64,000 nucleotides of DNA from Tolypothrix sp. PCC 7910 (GCF_011769525.1 NZ_CP050440.1:2543501-2607500), one strand, 5' to 3'; shown: positions 41,383-51,470, counted from the stretch's first letter. Made by a program: numbers and translations. Notes: generated by a model from the sequence alone, not told the origin.

Positions 41383-44300
41383 ATGCGAAATTTCAAGCGT
41401 AAACGATATCTTCTACTTAGCCTGCTAGTAGCAGCAGTAGTGGTAATAAGCGGTATACAGTTAGCTAGCGCTGTATTAGCTACTAACCCTGTAGGTGACC
41501 TTCCTGAAGGTGGAGCATTGTTACCTACAGGCCAAGTAATTACGCCCGCAGCAGCACCAGGCTCAACTTTTGCAGCCTTAAAAACAGGTCTGCGTACAGA
41601 TAATAATGCTGATGCTGCTGAAGCTGTAACTACAGCCCTCAGCCCAGATGGTAAAACTTTACTAGTGCTAACTAGTGGCTATAACCAGAATTTTAAAAAT
41701 GAAAAGACTGGTGCAGATTTAACTTATCCTGTGTTAGACCCGTTAACCGGCAAACCCAGTAGTGTCACAACTCGAAAAGCAGAATGGGTGTTTGTCTACG
41801 ATGTTAGCAATGGTAAGTTGGTCAAACGGCAGCAGATCAACATTCCCAATACCTACAATGGTTTAGCGTGGGCAAAAGATGGTACAAGCTTTTATGTATC
41901 AGGAGGCATTGACGATCGCATTTATGTTTATGCCTTAAATAGCGGTAACTATGTACCTGATGCTCCTTTTATTCTTCTAGGTCATAATTCTAATCAAACG
42001 GCTCCTGTTCCTAGCTACGATGGTGGTTTGTTGAAAAATACCCCAGCAGATGCTCTAGCAACCGGAGCAGTTGTAGCTGGTCTTGCAGTTAGTAAAGATG
42101 GCAATACTTTAGTAGCGGCAAATTTTGAAAATGACTCCATCTCAATTGTTAATACTGCTACCCGTCAAGTAGTCAGAGAAATTAAGTTCTTTGTACCAGG
42201 CGGTAAAGAAGCAACAGGAGAATTTCCTTTTGATGTTGCACTCAAAAGTACAAGCAATGGTGCAGCAGCTAAAGTCTTTATTAGCAGCCAGCGAGATAAC
42301 GAAGTGCTAGCTGTTGGTATTGCTTCTGGGGAAATTACTCGTATTCCAGTAGGTAGCCAACCAAACAAGATACTATTGTCGCGTGACCAAAATAGGCTGT
42401 ATGTAGCTAACGGTAATAGCGACTCAGTTTCAGTGATCGACACCAATGGTAATACTGTTGTTGAGACTATCTCGCTATCTCGTCCTCGAGATCAATACAA
42501 GGGTGCAAATCCTAATTCCTTAGCTCTCAGCGCAGATGAACGCACATTGTATGTGACCTTAGGTGGCGAAAATGCTGTTGCTGTTGTAGACTTGCGGCCA
42601 GGTCGGGTGAGTGGACGTATACCCACGGGTTGGTATCCTAATTCTGTAAGTGTTAGTCGAGACGGTCAAACACTCTACATAGTCAATGCCAAGAGTAATT
42701 CCGGCCCCAACCCCTCAAATAGCCGCACAACCGCAGCCGGAACAGATCGTAACACCACTTTTAGAAATGAGTACAACTGGGCCTTAGAAAAAGCTGGGAT
42801 TTCAGTAATTCCAGTTCCCAGACGCGGAACCTTAGCTAGGCTTTCCGACCAAGTAGACAGAAATAACGGTTTTGACAATCGTCGTCCAGACCGGATGATG
42901 AAGTTTCTCCAGAAAAAAATTAAGCACGTTATCTATGTAGTTAAAGAAAACCGCACCTATGACCAAGTACTTGGAGATTTACCTGTTGGTAATGGTGATC
43001 CAGCACTAACTTTATTTCCCCAAGCTATTTCACCCAACCATCACAAACTAGCACTGGACTTTGTAACTTTTGATAACTTCTACGATTCTGGTGAGTCAAG
43101 TGGTGTGGGCTGGAACTGGTCAACTTATGCACGGACTACAGATTACACTGAAAAAACTCAGTCGGTACTTTATGGTAATGCTGGGTTTAATGGTTTGACC
43201 TACGACTATGAAGGTCTAAATCGTAACATTAACCTTGCTCTACCACAAACATCCTCTAATCCTTCGCAATTTATTACAAGAGTAACCGGAGTTTTAGATC
43301 CCTCTGGTCAATCTGCGATTTTACCTGGAGATAGGGATGTCAATGCTCCCGAAGGTGATGGTGAAATTACACCCAATATAATTGGTGGTTTTCTTTGGGA
43401 TGCTGCATTACGTGCTGGGAAGACTGTACGTAATTACGGTTTCTTCGTTGACGGTAACTACAGCACTGCTCAAGTAGATCCCACTAAACCCGATCCCACC
43501 AACCCACTTTACATTCCCATCTCTCCCAACCCTGCTGCTGATAATATTCCTCAAGCTGTAGCAGCTAAAACTGTATTGTTGGATAAAACTGACATCTACT
43601 TCCGGGGTTACGACCAAAAGAATGCAGATATCTATCTTTATAATGAGTGGGTACGAGACATTGATAGATATTTAGCGAGGAATGAACTGCCTAACTTATC
43701 GTTGGTACGTCTACCACACGACCACTTTGGAGACTTTAACAACGCTGTGGCTGGTTTAAATACAGCCCCACTGCAAATGGCAGATAATGATTATGCAGTT
43801 GGTCTACTCGTAGAAAAAATCTCCAAATCTCCGCTTTGGAAAGATACTGCGATCGTGATTATTGAAGATGATTGCCAAAATGGCCCCGATCATGTTGATA
43901 GTCATCGCTCGATCGCTTACATTATTTCTCCTTACACCAAGCGCAATGCCTTAATCAGCACTAACTACACTACTGTTAGCATACTGCGAACAATAGAAGA
44001 CTTACTGGGCATTGACTATTTAGGGATGAATGATGCTAATGCCAAGCCGATGTCAGATACATTCACCAAAAAACCCAACTTTACTCCTTATACAGCCGTT
44101 GTACCTGGCAATTTATGTGCCGCTCCTGTAGATCCAAATCTTGTACCAGCTTGTAAGGATTCTAATGTAGAAAAGACTGCTGCCATTCCATCCCTGCATA
44201 ATAAACAGTGGTGGACACAAGCCACTAAGGATTTCTATTTTGAGGTTGAAGATAAGTTAGATCCTGAACAATTCAACCGCGTACTTTGGACTGGTATTAA

Positions 44301-44418
44301 AGGTGAAGATTTGCCTTATCCCACAGAACGTAACCACCTTGACCTACGTCAACATCGGGCTGAATTGCTCGATAAATGGCGTTTAAGTTCAAATTACCTG
44401 ACTGCTCAAGCAAACTAA
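41383..44418 (+). CDS. Secreted YncE-type beta-propeller / phosphoesterase fusion
   Basis: 1,011 residues. Signal peptide or anchor at 8-30 (YLLLSLLVAAVVVISGIQLA). Residues ~60-480 are a YVTN/YncE-like seven-bladed propeller (LYVANGNSDSVSVIDTNGNTV, LSADERTLYVTLGGENAVAVVDL). Residues ~505-950 are a phosphoesterase of the AcpA/phospholipase-C type (IKHVIYVVKENRTYDQVLGD, DNFYDSGE, VIIEDDCQNGPDHVDSHRS). The Glu/Asp/His metal ligands expected in EDD..GPDHVD.HR are present. Predicted to release phosphate from organic esters outside the cytoplasm. The Pho-box-like array upstream predicts induction by phosphate starvation. A GAGAGAAG ribosome site precedes the ATG. Confidence 0.88.
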   Translation: MRNFKRKRYLLLSLLVAAVVVISGIQLASAVLATNPVGDLPEGGALLPTGQVITPAAAPGSTFAALKTGLRTDNNADAAEAVTTALSPDGKTLLVLTSGYNQNFKNEKTGADLTYPVLDPLTGKPSSVTTRKAEWVFVYDVSNGKLVKRQQINIPNTYNGLAWAKDGTSFYVSGGIDDRIYVYALNSGNYVPDAPFILLGHNSNQTAPVPSYDGGLLKNTPADALATGAVVAGLAVSKDGNTLVAANFENDSISIVNTATRQVVREIKFFVPGGKEATGEFPFDVALKSTSNGAAAKVFISSQRDNEVLAVGIASGEITRIPVGSQPNKILLSRDQNRLYVANGNSDSVSVIDTNGNTVVETISLSRPRDQYKGANPNSLALSADERTLYVTLGGENAVAVVDLRPGRVSGRIPTGWYPNSVSVSRDGQTLYIVNAKSNSGPNPSNSRTTAAGTDRNTTFRNEYNWALEKAGISVIPVPRRGTLARLSDQVDRNNGFDNRRPDRMMKFLQKKIKHVIYVVKENRTYDQVLGDLPVGNGDPALTLFPQAISPNHHKLALDFVTFDNFYDSGESSGVGWNWSTYARTTDYTEKTQSVLYGNAGFNGLTYDYEGLNRNINLALPQTSSNPSQFITRVTGVLDPSGQSAILPGDRDVNAPEGDGEITPNIIGGFLWDAALRAGKTVRNYGFFVDGNYSTAQVDPTKPDPTNPLYIPISPNPAADNIPQAVAAKTVLLDKTDIYFRGYDQKNADIYLYNEWVRDIDRYLARNELPNLSLVRLPHDHFGDFNNAVAGLNTAPLQMADNDYAVGLLVEKISKSPLWKDTAIVIIEDDCQNGPDHVDSHRSIAYIISPYTKRNALISTNYTTVSILRTIEDLLGIDYLGMNDANAKPMSDTFTKKPNFTPYTAVVPGNLCAAPVDPNLVPACKDSNVEKTAAIPSLHNKQWWTQATKDFYFEVEDKLDPEQFNRVLWTGIKGEDLPYPTERNHLDLRQHRAELLDKWRLSSNYLTAQAN

Positions 44419-44774
44419 TAAATATAGCAATTCTATTTTAGTTGTGAAAAATATCGGTTTTGACTGTTGACTGTCAACAACTCTTCAAATCCGATTTCAC
44501 AAATCATTTAGGATTGCTATTTTTCATACCACATAAAAATTTATCATAAAAAATTTTAGTTTATGGAAATTTTGATTTCCATCATTACTTGCTGTTTAAC
44601 GGTATAATAGTAATAGCAAATAAAAAGTTTTAACCTGTAAAATTTATTTTTTAATCTAATTTCAAATTTAAAGTTTATTAATTAATATATTGTAAAACAT
44701 TATGAATATCAATATTTGTTTTTTTGAGATTTATTGCTATAAGAAATAAAGAGCATATTAGCAATATCATCAAG
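44419..44774. other. 356-bp gap with a heptamer palindrome
   Basis: Contains TTGACTGTTGACTGTCAACAA at 44459-44481, one of the dispersed GTCAACA palindromes, which could act as a weak terminator hairpin after the phosphoesterase gene. The remainder is very AT-rich. A TTG-started extension of the next gene reaches 44724 but lacks a ribosome site. Confidence 0.5.
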
Positions 44775-46367
44775 ATGTTAGTTCCTCCAGAAAATCATCA
44801 ACAAGAATTACTTAATTCTCAATCTGATAATTCTTCATTAAAAGTAGACCCTGATGAATCAGAATTACGAATAGCAAAATTAGTAGGTTTGTCATTAGAA
44901 GATTTATCTCTTGATTCTGGGGTAGAAGCAGAAGCAACTCAGCAGCAAACATCTTTGTCTCAACCTTCAGAAATTAAAACTGAGCAATCATTATCATCTA
45001 ATCCCTTTGCTAAGTTAGGCTTAGTTGGTACTGCTACTTTAGCTTTAGTATTATTTGCTGGTGGATTTTTAACGCAGTTGATGAATGGTAATAATCAACC
45101 AGCAGAAGAAAATAATAATGTTTCTCTAGAAATTGAAAAACCAATCGCAACAGAACCGAGTTCTCTATCTTTAGAGGGAAACATAGAAAACCTGAAAACA
45201 CAATTAGCACTTAAAGAACAATTAGAGGCTGTAAAATCAGCACAACAAGAGTTAAGAGGTGTAAAACTTAAATCAACTTCTCAGACAGATGTTTCTGGAA
45301 AGCGACAAATGGTGAGCCAAAGAATCCCAACACCGATGTCAACAGTTTATGTACCTCGAATAGTTACAGTTGAGCGTGTTATTAGGACTCCTAATTCTCA
45401 ACCAAAACCTCTGGTTCAACCTTCATTAATAACCCAACCAATAAGTAGAGAAACAACACCTCAACCAATCATCAAGATAACTCCATCACCTACACCACAA
45501 TCACTCCCAGAAAGGAGAAATTCACCACAATTGAGTAACGATAAACAAGCTGCTGTGTCTCCTCAACCTAGTAGTCCGCCTAATATTAATATTAATTCTC
45601 GAAAATACCAAGAAGATGAAGAAGAGTCGCAAAGCTCAAGAAATACTCAGCCTGAACCCAAGCCTAAACAGCAACCTGCTGTGCTGAACCAAGGAGTACA
45701 GCAGAGTCCAAAATCTGTAGCAGTTGGAAGTCGTGCAAAAGCTGTATTAGCAACAGCAATATTTGGTGAGACGATCAAGTCTAAAAATAACGATGAAGAT
45801 GGTGATGACAACAATGTATTTGTAGTTCGTTTAAAAGAACCCTTAAAGGCTGTAGATGGTGCGATCGCTATTCCTGTTAATACTGAATTTTTAGTACAAA
45901 TTCGCTCGCTTTCGGAACAAGGTTTGCTACAACTCAAGGTGATCAAAATGATTGTCTCAACCAATGGCAACCTGACAGAAAAAAGTTTAGCAGAAAATGC
46001 GATTACGATTCATGCACCTCAAGGTAAACCTTTGATTGCCAACCAATTTCCTAATCGAGGTGGATCTATTTTCAGTATGGATTTAGGGCTGTTTGTCTTA
46101 GGTGGTGTTGGTAAAGCCGCAGAGTTAGTTAACCGTAGTGAGTCGCAAGTTGTCACTACAACTGCGGGTGGTACTATTGTTAGCAATAACAACCCCGATC
46201 GTAATATCTCAGCTGGACTGGTAGAAGGTGGAATAAATACAGTAGTTCCCCAAATTGTCCAACGTAATCAACAAGCAATTTCCCAAATGAGCCAACGAAC
46301 TAATGTTTGGTTTCTCAAAGCTGGGACAGCAGTTGAAATTTATGTTAATCAAGCTATGCAATTTTAG
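44775..46367 (+). CDS. VirB10/TrbI-like single-span membrane protein
   Basis: 530 residues from the ATG I prefer (MLVPPENHQQE). One membrane helix near residues ~80-102 (LGLVGTATLALVLFAGGFL) is followed by a coiled-coil segment and a long Pro/Gln/Ser-rich linker (~residues 170-310). The C-terminal domain has VAVGSRAKAVLATAIF, VVRLKEPLKAVDGAIAIPVNTEFLV and NVWFLKAGTAVEIYVNQ. This layout (cytoplasmic start, one helix, proline-rich spacer, beta-rich C-terminal domain) resembles the VirB10/TrbI envelope-spanning family. No other type IV secretion genes are nearby, so a conjugation role is doubtful. Function here unknown. Confidence 0.6.
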   Translation: MLVPPENHQQELLNSQSDNSSLKVDPDESELRIAKLVGLSLEDLSLDSGVEAEATQQQTSLSQPSEIKTEQSLSSNPFAKLGLVGTATLALVLFAGGFLTQLMNGNNQPAEENNNVSLEIEKPIATEPSSLSLEGNIENLKTQLALKEQLEAVKSAQQELRGVKLKSTSQTDVSGKRQMVSQRIPTPMSTVYVPRIVTVERVIRTPNSQPKPLVQPSLITQPISRETTPQPIIKITPSPTPQSLPERRNSPQLSNDKQAAVSPQPSSPPNININSRKYQEDEEESQSSRNTQPEPKPKQQPAVLNQGVQQSPKSVAVGSRAKAVLATAIFGETIKSKNNDEDGDDNNVFVVRLKEPLKAVDGAIAIPVNTEFLVQIRSLSEQGLLQLKVIKMIVSTNGNLTEKSLAENAITIHAPQGKPLIANQFPNRGGSIFSMDLGLFVLGGVGKAAELVNRSESQVVTTTAGGTIVSNNNPDRNISAGLVEGGINTVVPQIVQRNQQAISQMSQRTNVWFLKAGTAVEIYVNQAMQF

Positions 46368-46450
46368 AAGTCAAAACTGAGCCTAAAACAAGGCGATCGC
46401 ACCGATTTTTAGAGACATGATGAATCGCGCCTTTATCTGTACTTTCAATT

Positions 46451-46500
46451 TGTTAACTGCTGACAGTTGACGGTTAACCATTAACTGTCAACCGTCAATC
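46451..46500 (+). repeat. GTCAACA/TGTTGAC heptamer palindrome
   Basis: Interrupted palindrome (GTTAACTGCTGACAGTTGAC ... TAACTGTCAACCGTCAA) in the short gap between two convergent genes. It could fold into a hairpin that separates their transcripts. Confidence 0.75.
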
Positions 46501-46525
46501 ATTGCAATTCTAGTTGGAAGTCTCG

Positions 46526-48319
46526 TTAGCGTTCTCGCCAGCTTTTATCTATATAGCGTTGATTGTCTAATTCTGAGATTTGGATAGAAGCTGTATATCC
46601 TTCTGGAGTTGAGGTTGTATAAATCTTAGTCTTCACTTTGACTTTTTTCGGGTTACTTCCAAAGTTTAAGCCTTCAAGCAGCACACGACCATCGAAATTT
46701 TCATTGTTATTGATGCCCTTCAGTGCCAAGATGGTGGGGGTAATATCAACATTACTGGCTGGTGTATCAATAGTAACTCCTCGTTTAAAATCTACCCCCC
46801 AAGCAATAAAAGTGTTGCGAACATTCCACGGACTCATGCTACCGTGTCCACTGTCATTACCTGTGAGTGGCCCAGTCGTTCCGCTAGTAGTTTCTGTATA
46901 GTCAGTTCCCTCAATTCCAAAGGCATTCTTTTGGGATGTCCAAGGAAAAGTTAAAAGGATGTCAGCACCTCGTTCTTGATTGAATTCATGGATAAGTTCT
47001 AAAGAGAAAGTTCCAGCAACCCAACCTTGAGGTTTGATAGAGTGTTCCTGATCTTTGTGTTCAAATGAGCCATTGTATTTAGGACTATTAGGTTTTTGTG
47101 CGCTGGTAAACAGAACTCCACCCCAACTCTGTTTCTGTAAGAACTTGGTTATCCTTTCTATCTGTTGGGGATTACGGTCTTTAACATGGAGTAACACCGC
47201 CTGACCACTGCTAGCTAAGACAACATCATCTGAATCTTTGTTGAGTTTTAGTCCAGCATTAATTAATTCTTGTGTCAGGTTAACTGCAAAGGTGTGAACG
47301 CTAAAACCGTGATCTGAGAGAACGAAGATATTGGTGCGATCATATAAACCGATTGCTTTGAGTTTTTCCAGAAGTAAGCCAATGTTGCGATCGTCGTTGC
47401 GAATTGTGTTGATACCTTCAGGTGAACCAGCACCAAATTGATGCTGAGTATTGTCTGGTTCAGTCAGCCAGTTAAAGATCACATCTGGTTTTAGCTCTGG
47501 GATCACATAATCTTTGAGAACCTGCTGTGTCCAGTCTACTGCTTCATTATACTGCCCGTCTTTGTTAGTATCTTTATTTGCAGGAGCAGCACCGAAGCGA
47601 GCTAAGATTTCCCGGTTGACATCAGCAGGGAATGCTACCAACTTACCGGGGTCAAAGTATCCATTAATTAAAATACCAACATTTTTACTGATGGCTCTAG
47701 GATTAAGTAAGAGCGCACTACCAGTTGAGCCGGAACTGACCGCAGCCAGTTTCATACCGTTTTCCTGTAAGCGTTCCCCTAAAGTCTTGACGAAAACTAA
47801 TTTACCGTTAGTGACTTCATCCAGCTTGAGGAGATTGGGATAATCGCCTGTGTTAAAGGATCTCGTGGGGTTAACCTGTGGTACATACATGGAATTGCTA
47901 ACAATCCCATTTTTACCAGGGTAATATCCTGTGGCGATCGCAGCTACGTTAACTCTGGTAACAGTAGGGAAAACAGAATGTCCATTAACGTAATTAACAC
48001 CTTGTTGACGTAGGCGGTAGAGATTAGGTGTATCTTGTGGGTTGATCGAATCGGGACGCAAACCATCCAAAATCAATACTAAATTGAGACGAGCTTGCCC
48101 AGGTATAATAGGATTAGCCTTTTTTTGGGTTACTGTGGTATCGGCTAATGTAACTCTACTTTGGCGTTGCAGATATTCTACGCTTAACACAGTAATTGCA
48201 GACATCCCCACAATTAAGCCACCAAGCAACAAACGTCGCTTAATCCAATGCTGGCGATTTTTGTGAGTCTTATTGAAATCAGAAGAATTTGATGGCAGTT
48301 GTTTGTGGCTATTATTCAT
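46526..48319 (-). CDS. Alkaline phosphatase superfamily (type I phosphodiesterase/nucleotide pyrophosphatase) protein
   Basis: 597 residues. N-terminal membrane anchor at ~29-49 (LLLGGLIVGMSAITVLSV). The catalytic domain shows the family metal and nucleophile motifs: LVLILDGLRPDSIN (Asp metal ligand), HSVFPTVTRVNVAAIATGYYPGKNGIV (Thr nucleophile in FPTVTR), WLTEPDNTQHQFG, and NIFVLSDHGFSVH (Asp-His metal pair). It probably hydrolyses phosphomono- or diesters on the periplasmic side. Together with the phosphoesterase and PhnD-like genes nearby it makes a phosphorus-scavenging neighbourhood. I found no Pho box as clear as the one at 41.3 kb. Confidence 0.88.
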   Translation of the reverse strand: MNNSHKQLPSNSSDFNKTHKNRQHWIKRRLLLGGLIVGMSAITVLSVEYLQRQSRVTLADTTVTQKKANPIIPGQARLNLVLILDGLRPDSINPQDTPNLYRLRQQGVNYVNGHSVFPTVTRVNVAAIATGYYPGKNGIVSNSMYVPQVNPTRSFNTGDYPNLLKLDEVTNGKLVFVKTLGERLQENGMKLAAVSSGSTGSALLLNPRAISKNVGILINGYFDPGKLVAFPADVNREILARFGAAPANKDTNKDGQYNEAVDWTQQVLKDYVIPELKPDVIFNWLTEPDNTQHQFGAGSPEGINTIRNDDRNIGLLLEKLKAIGLYDRTNIFVLSDHGFSVHTFAVNLTQELINAGLKLNKDSDDVVLASSGQAVLLHVKDRNPQQIERITKFLQKQSWGGVLFTSAQKPNSPKYNGSFEHKDQEHSIKPQGWVAGTFSLELIHEFNQERGADILLTFPWTSQKNAFGIEGTDYTETTSGTTGPLTGNDSGHGSMSPWNVRNTFIAWGVDFKRGVTIDTPASNVDITPTILALKGINNNENFDGRVLLEGLNFGSNPKKVKVKTKIYTTSTPEGYTASIQISELDNQRYIDKSWRER

Positions 48320-48826
48320 ACAATCTCTTTTGTATCCTTAAAGGAAAAAACTACTCAAGAAGCCTTGCTCAAAACAATAGTTACCCTCAAATAAAAGAGG
48401 CTAAAAAAACCTTGATTGCAAAAAATAAAAAATATATGTAAATTTTACGTTTTCACGTCTACATAGCTTCTTTATTAATTGCATCTTCTTTGAGCTTGAG
48501 TTTGGAACTTGTTTTTTAATTTATATTTACTAATTACCTAAATAAAAGTTAATTCTAGATTAAGAAAATATTTATTAGCTAGATTTATTCTGATTGTAGT
48601 TATGTGAAATATTATTATTTAGTATTAACAAAAAAAGTATATTTAGTTTTTACCTTAATTTAAACTGTGCTTAAACATACAACTGCAGAATCAAATCAAA
48701 CTTCAATTTTTGATTGTTTATTTACGATTATTGACATAAAAATAAGCAACAAAACTTAACTATTTAATCTACAAAAAAATCTTTGTAGAAGATTTTGCTA
48801 TAAATTCTTGACTGCAGGCAAGGTTG
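48320..48826. other. 507-bp AT-rich gap between divergent genes
   Basis: Contains the promoters of the phosphatase (minus) and the GDT1-like gene (plus). Very AT-rich, without heptamer repeats. I looked for direct TTAA-type octamers 11 bp apart and saw none convincing. Confidence 0.5.
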
Positions 48827-49480
48827 ATGGATTGGCATTTACTAGGATTGAGCTTCATCACAATTTTTTTAGCAGAACTAGCAGATAGGAGTTCAATAGC
48901 ATCTGTTGCTCTTAGTAGTAGTTCTAAGTATCCGCGTGCTGTTTTTTTTGGGGCAGCAAGTGCTTTATTAGCTGTGAATTTTATTGGCGCTATGCTTGGT
49001 GGAGAATTGGCAGAATTATTGCCATTACAACTAATTAAATTGATAGCAGCTTTAGGATTTGCTTATTTAGGTGTTCACTTGCTCTACTTTGAACAACGTT
49101 CTTCTTCTCACAAAAAGCAATCATTTGTAGAGAATAAAACCGTATATGTTTCATGGAGCAAGAAGTTATTTAACAAACAGGATAATAATTTCTGGTCAGT
49201 ATTCAGTTCATCTTTTGTAACGATTTTTTTAGCAAGTATAGGAGATGAAGAACAAATTGCAACTTTATTATTGAGTGCCCATTCTCGCTCTCCTTGGATT
49301 GTCTTGATAGGAGCAACCTTAGCTGTCATCTCAACAAGTTTTTTAGCTGTTTTGTTAGGACGAGGATTAGCGCGATCGCTTTCTCCTAAAATATTGAAAA
49401 TAGCATCTGGTGTAATTTTATTGCTATTCTCTTTATGGCTGTTCTTAGAGATGCTTAATCCAGGTAAGTTTGACCTTTAA
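48827..49480 (+). CDS. GDT1/TMEM165 (UPF0016) family-like transporter with altered motifs
   Basis: 217 residues, six predicted membrane helices in two homologous halves joined by a basic loop (~residues 90-130). This is the layout of UPF0016/GDT1 cation transporters (Mn2+/Ca2+). The family motif E-x-G-D-(K/R)-(T/S) should occur in both halves. Here the first is ELADRSS (Gly changed to Ala) and the second is SIGDEEQ (Glu lost, Lys/Arg changed to Glu). The fold is clear but the ion site is modified, so transport activity or specificity may differ. The ATG at 48827 follows an AAGG with short spacing. Confidence 0.72.
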   Translation: MDWHLLGLSFITIFLAELADRSSIASVALSSSSKYPRAVFFGAASALLAVNFIGAMLGGELAELLPLQLIKLIAALGFAYLGVHLLYFEQRSSSHKKQSFVENKTVYVSWSKKLFNKQDNNFWSVFSSSFVTIFLASIGDEEQIATLLLSAHSRSPWIVLIGATLAVISTSFLAVLLGRGLARSLSPKILKIASGVILLLFSLWLFLEMLNPGKFDL

Positions 49481-49549
49481 ATATTTTTTTCAAAATAGTG
49501 GTGTCACAGCCATAGAAATCTGTTGAGGATTTGTAAAATATTGCATCAG

Positions 49550-49581
49550 TTGGCTGTCAACAGTTAAGAGTCAACAGCCAA
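49550..49581 (+). repeat. GTCAACA heptamer palindrome
   Basis: TTGGCTGTCAACAGTTAAGA followed by GTCAACAGCCAA forms an inverted repeat (TTGGCTGT... / ...ACAGCCAA) between convergent genes. It may serve as a bidirectional transcription stop. Confidence 0.7.
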
Positions 49582-49621
49582 AACCGATATTGTTCACAAC
49601 TGAAATTATGATTGCTATAGA

Positions 49622-50359
49622 TTAACTGACAAGTTCTTCTGGTTTCTGTAAACTAACTCGCCAGCGCAAAAGCAATGCAGAAATAGCCATTAAGCAACCC
49701 CAAGCAACAGGTAACCAGACAATTGCCCAGTCGCCACCAGGTAATTCTAGATTTAATCCTTCACTTAGCCAGTAAATACCAAATCCCATCAGCAGCATAG
49801 CGGCGGTAAATTTCATCGGCTTGACAGGTACTTGATTGAGTGGGGTACGGAATAAAAATGCTACCACAACTAAACCAAATGCTGCGGCGGTAGCACCACC
49901 AACTGCTTCTAGCCATTTGCTACCAGCAGCGCCTAAGGTAACAACTGCGATCGCAACTTCTACACTATCTAACAGCGCTCCTTTAAAGGTAGTCACCACA
50001 GCAAACCAGTTCCAGCCAGGTTGATTACCTTCTTTAGTTAGTTCGGCTTCTAGTTTGTCTTCATCATCTTTGCGCTTTTTGGGGATACCTGCATAATACT
50101 TGATGATTGAACGCGTCCACCCTTGCCCAAAAGCTAGCAAAAAACCACCCGCGACAATTCTCAGGATATCTACAGGGATGAGTGTCAAACTTTTACCCAA
50201 AATTAGGGAGACTAGCAAGGTTAAACCAATACCGCTACCTGCACCAACTAAAGCATTTTGCCAACCTGCTAACCTACCAACAACAAGAACTATACCGAGA
50301 ATCTCTACTAATTCAATTAGAGAACCAGCAAAACTAGCCAAAAAAATTTCCCAATTCAT
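49622..50359 (-). CDS. COG4280-type integral membrane protein
   Basis: 245 residues with about seven hydrophobic helices and a charged cytoplasmic loop (PKKRKDDEDKLEAEL, ~residues 95-110). Glu-bearing motifs recur in the two halves (SLIELVEILGIVLVVGR and ALLDSVEVAIAVVTLG), similar in concept to the LysE/GDT1-type two-repeat transporters. It matches the uncharacterised membrane family COG4280. It lies between the GDT1-like gene and the iron transporter genes, and a metal-related role is possible but not shown. The downstream end is near a heptamer palindrome. Confidence 0.68.
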   Translation of the reverse strand: MNWEIFLASFAGSLIELVEILGIVLVVGRLAGWQNALVGAGSGIGLTLLVSLILGKSLTLIPVDILRIVAGGFLLAFGQGWTRSIIKYYAGIPKKRKDDEDKLEAELTKEGNQPGWNWFAVVTTFKGALLDSVEVAIAVVTLGAAGSKWLEAVGGATAAAFGLVVVAFLFRTPLNQVPVKPMKFTAAMLLMGFGIYWLSEGLNLELPGGDWAIVWLPVAWGCLMAISALLLRWRVSLQKPEELVS

Positions 50360-50410
50360 GAACTATAATTCCTTTGATTTATGAATGATTGCGTTGCCCC
50401 ATTGCTGAAA

Positions 50411-51454
50411 CTAGCAATGGGGAAATAATCTCAACGTTTGTCTTTTAACAGACAACTGCACCCTTGTACCGATTGGTAATTCTAAGGAGGATTTTGTGCG
50501 GGCATATAGCTTTCTTCCTGAGGTAGTCCGTAAACAGTAGCGGTACTCGTGGCCTAAAAAGTGGCGTGCAGCGATCGCCACTGCACCATTGTTATCGGGT
50601 TGTAAAGTGATATCTTCTTCACGGATCATCAAATCTCCTTTATCTGCTTCAGGATTTTGATTCGGTAGAGAAAAGCATCCGATTTCTGTTTCCCAGAGAT
50701 TACCTCTGCGTTTAGCACTGATAAAATTGGCTTGGCTGACAAACTCAGCCACAAACCGAGAAGCAGGTTGAGTATAAATTTCTCGTGCTGTGCCGATTTG
50801 TTCAATTGTGCCTTGGTGCATCACAGCTACTAGATCAGCGATCGCTAGTGCTTCTTGCTGGTCGTGGGTGACAAAAATACCAGAAATTCCTTGCATTTTC
50901 AGAATTTCTGAGACTTCTTCTCGTAAGCGCGATCGCACTTGCACATCTAAATTACTAAGTGGTTCATCTAATAGCAGCAGTTTTGGCTGTGGTGCTAACG
51001 CACGGGCTAAAGCTACCCGTTGTTGCTGACCTCCAGAAAGTTCATGAGGATAGCGTTTTTCTAATCCTGTTAATCCAACTAATTCCAACAACTGAGATAC
51101 TTGTTCTTGGCGCATTCTCGTTTTTACAGACTGTAAGCCAAAAGCAATATTCTCTGCCACAGATAAATGTGGAAATAATGCATAGTCTTGAAATACCATG
51201 CCAATTTGTCGCTGTTCTGGTGTTAGCCAATAACCATTACCTGCAACTAACTTTCCCGCTATTTCTACGGTTCCTCTTTGTGGTGATTCAAACCCAGCAA
51301 TTATCCGCAGGAGCGTAGTTTTTCCACATCCAGAAGGCCCAAGTAATCCTAATATATTTCCTGGCGCTAACACCAAACTTACCCCAGCCACAGATGGAAC
51401 TGTCATTTGGGAAAACTGAAGAGTGACATTCTCCAAGCGTAAAATTGCTAACAT
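50411..51454 (-). CDS. futC: Ferric iron ABC transporter, ATP-binding subunit
   Basis: 347 residues. Walker A GPSGCGKTTLLR (~residue 40), Q-loop FQDYALFPH, signature LSGGQQQRVALARAL, Walker B LLLLDEPLSNLD and H-loop VTHDQ are all intact. The C-terminal ~110 residues form a TOBE-like regulatory domain, giving the FbpC/FutC type. It couples ATP hydrolysis to Fe3+ import through the permease encoded 74 bp upstream. Gene order binding protein, permease, ATPase on one strand supports an iron importer over sugar or sulfate paralogues. Confidence 0.88.
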   Translation of the reverse strand: MLAILRLENVTLQFSQMTVPSVAGVSLVLAPGNILGLLGPSGCGKTTLLRIIAGFESPQRGTVEIAGKLVAGNGYWLTPEQRQIGMVFQDYALFPHLSVAENIAFGLQSVKTRMRQEQVSQLLELVGLTGLEKRYPHELSGGQQQRVALARALAPQPKLLLLDEPLSNLDVQVRSRLREEVSEILKMQGISGIFVTHDQQEALAIADLVAVMHQGTIEQIGTAREIYTQPASRFVAEFVSQANFISAKRRGNLWETEIGCFSLPNQNPEADKGDLMIREEDITLQPDNNGAVAIAARHFLGHEYRYCLRTTSGRKLYARTKSSLELPIGTRVQLSVKRQTLRLFPHC

Positions 51455-51470
51455 AAGTTATTTGTTATTG

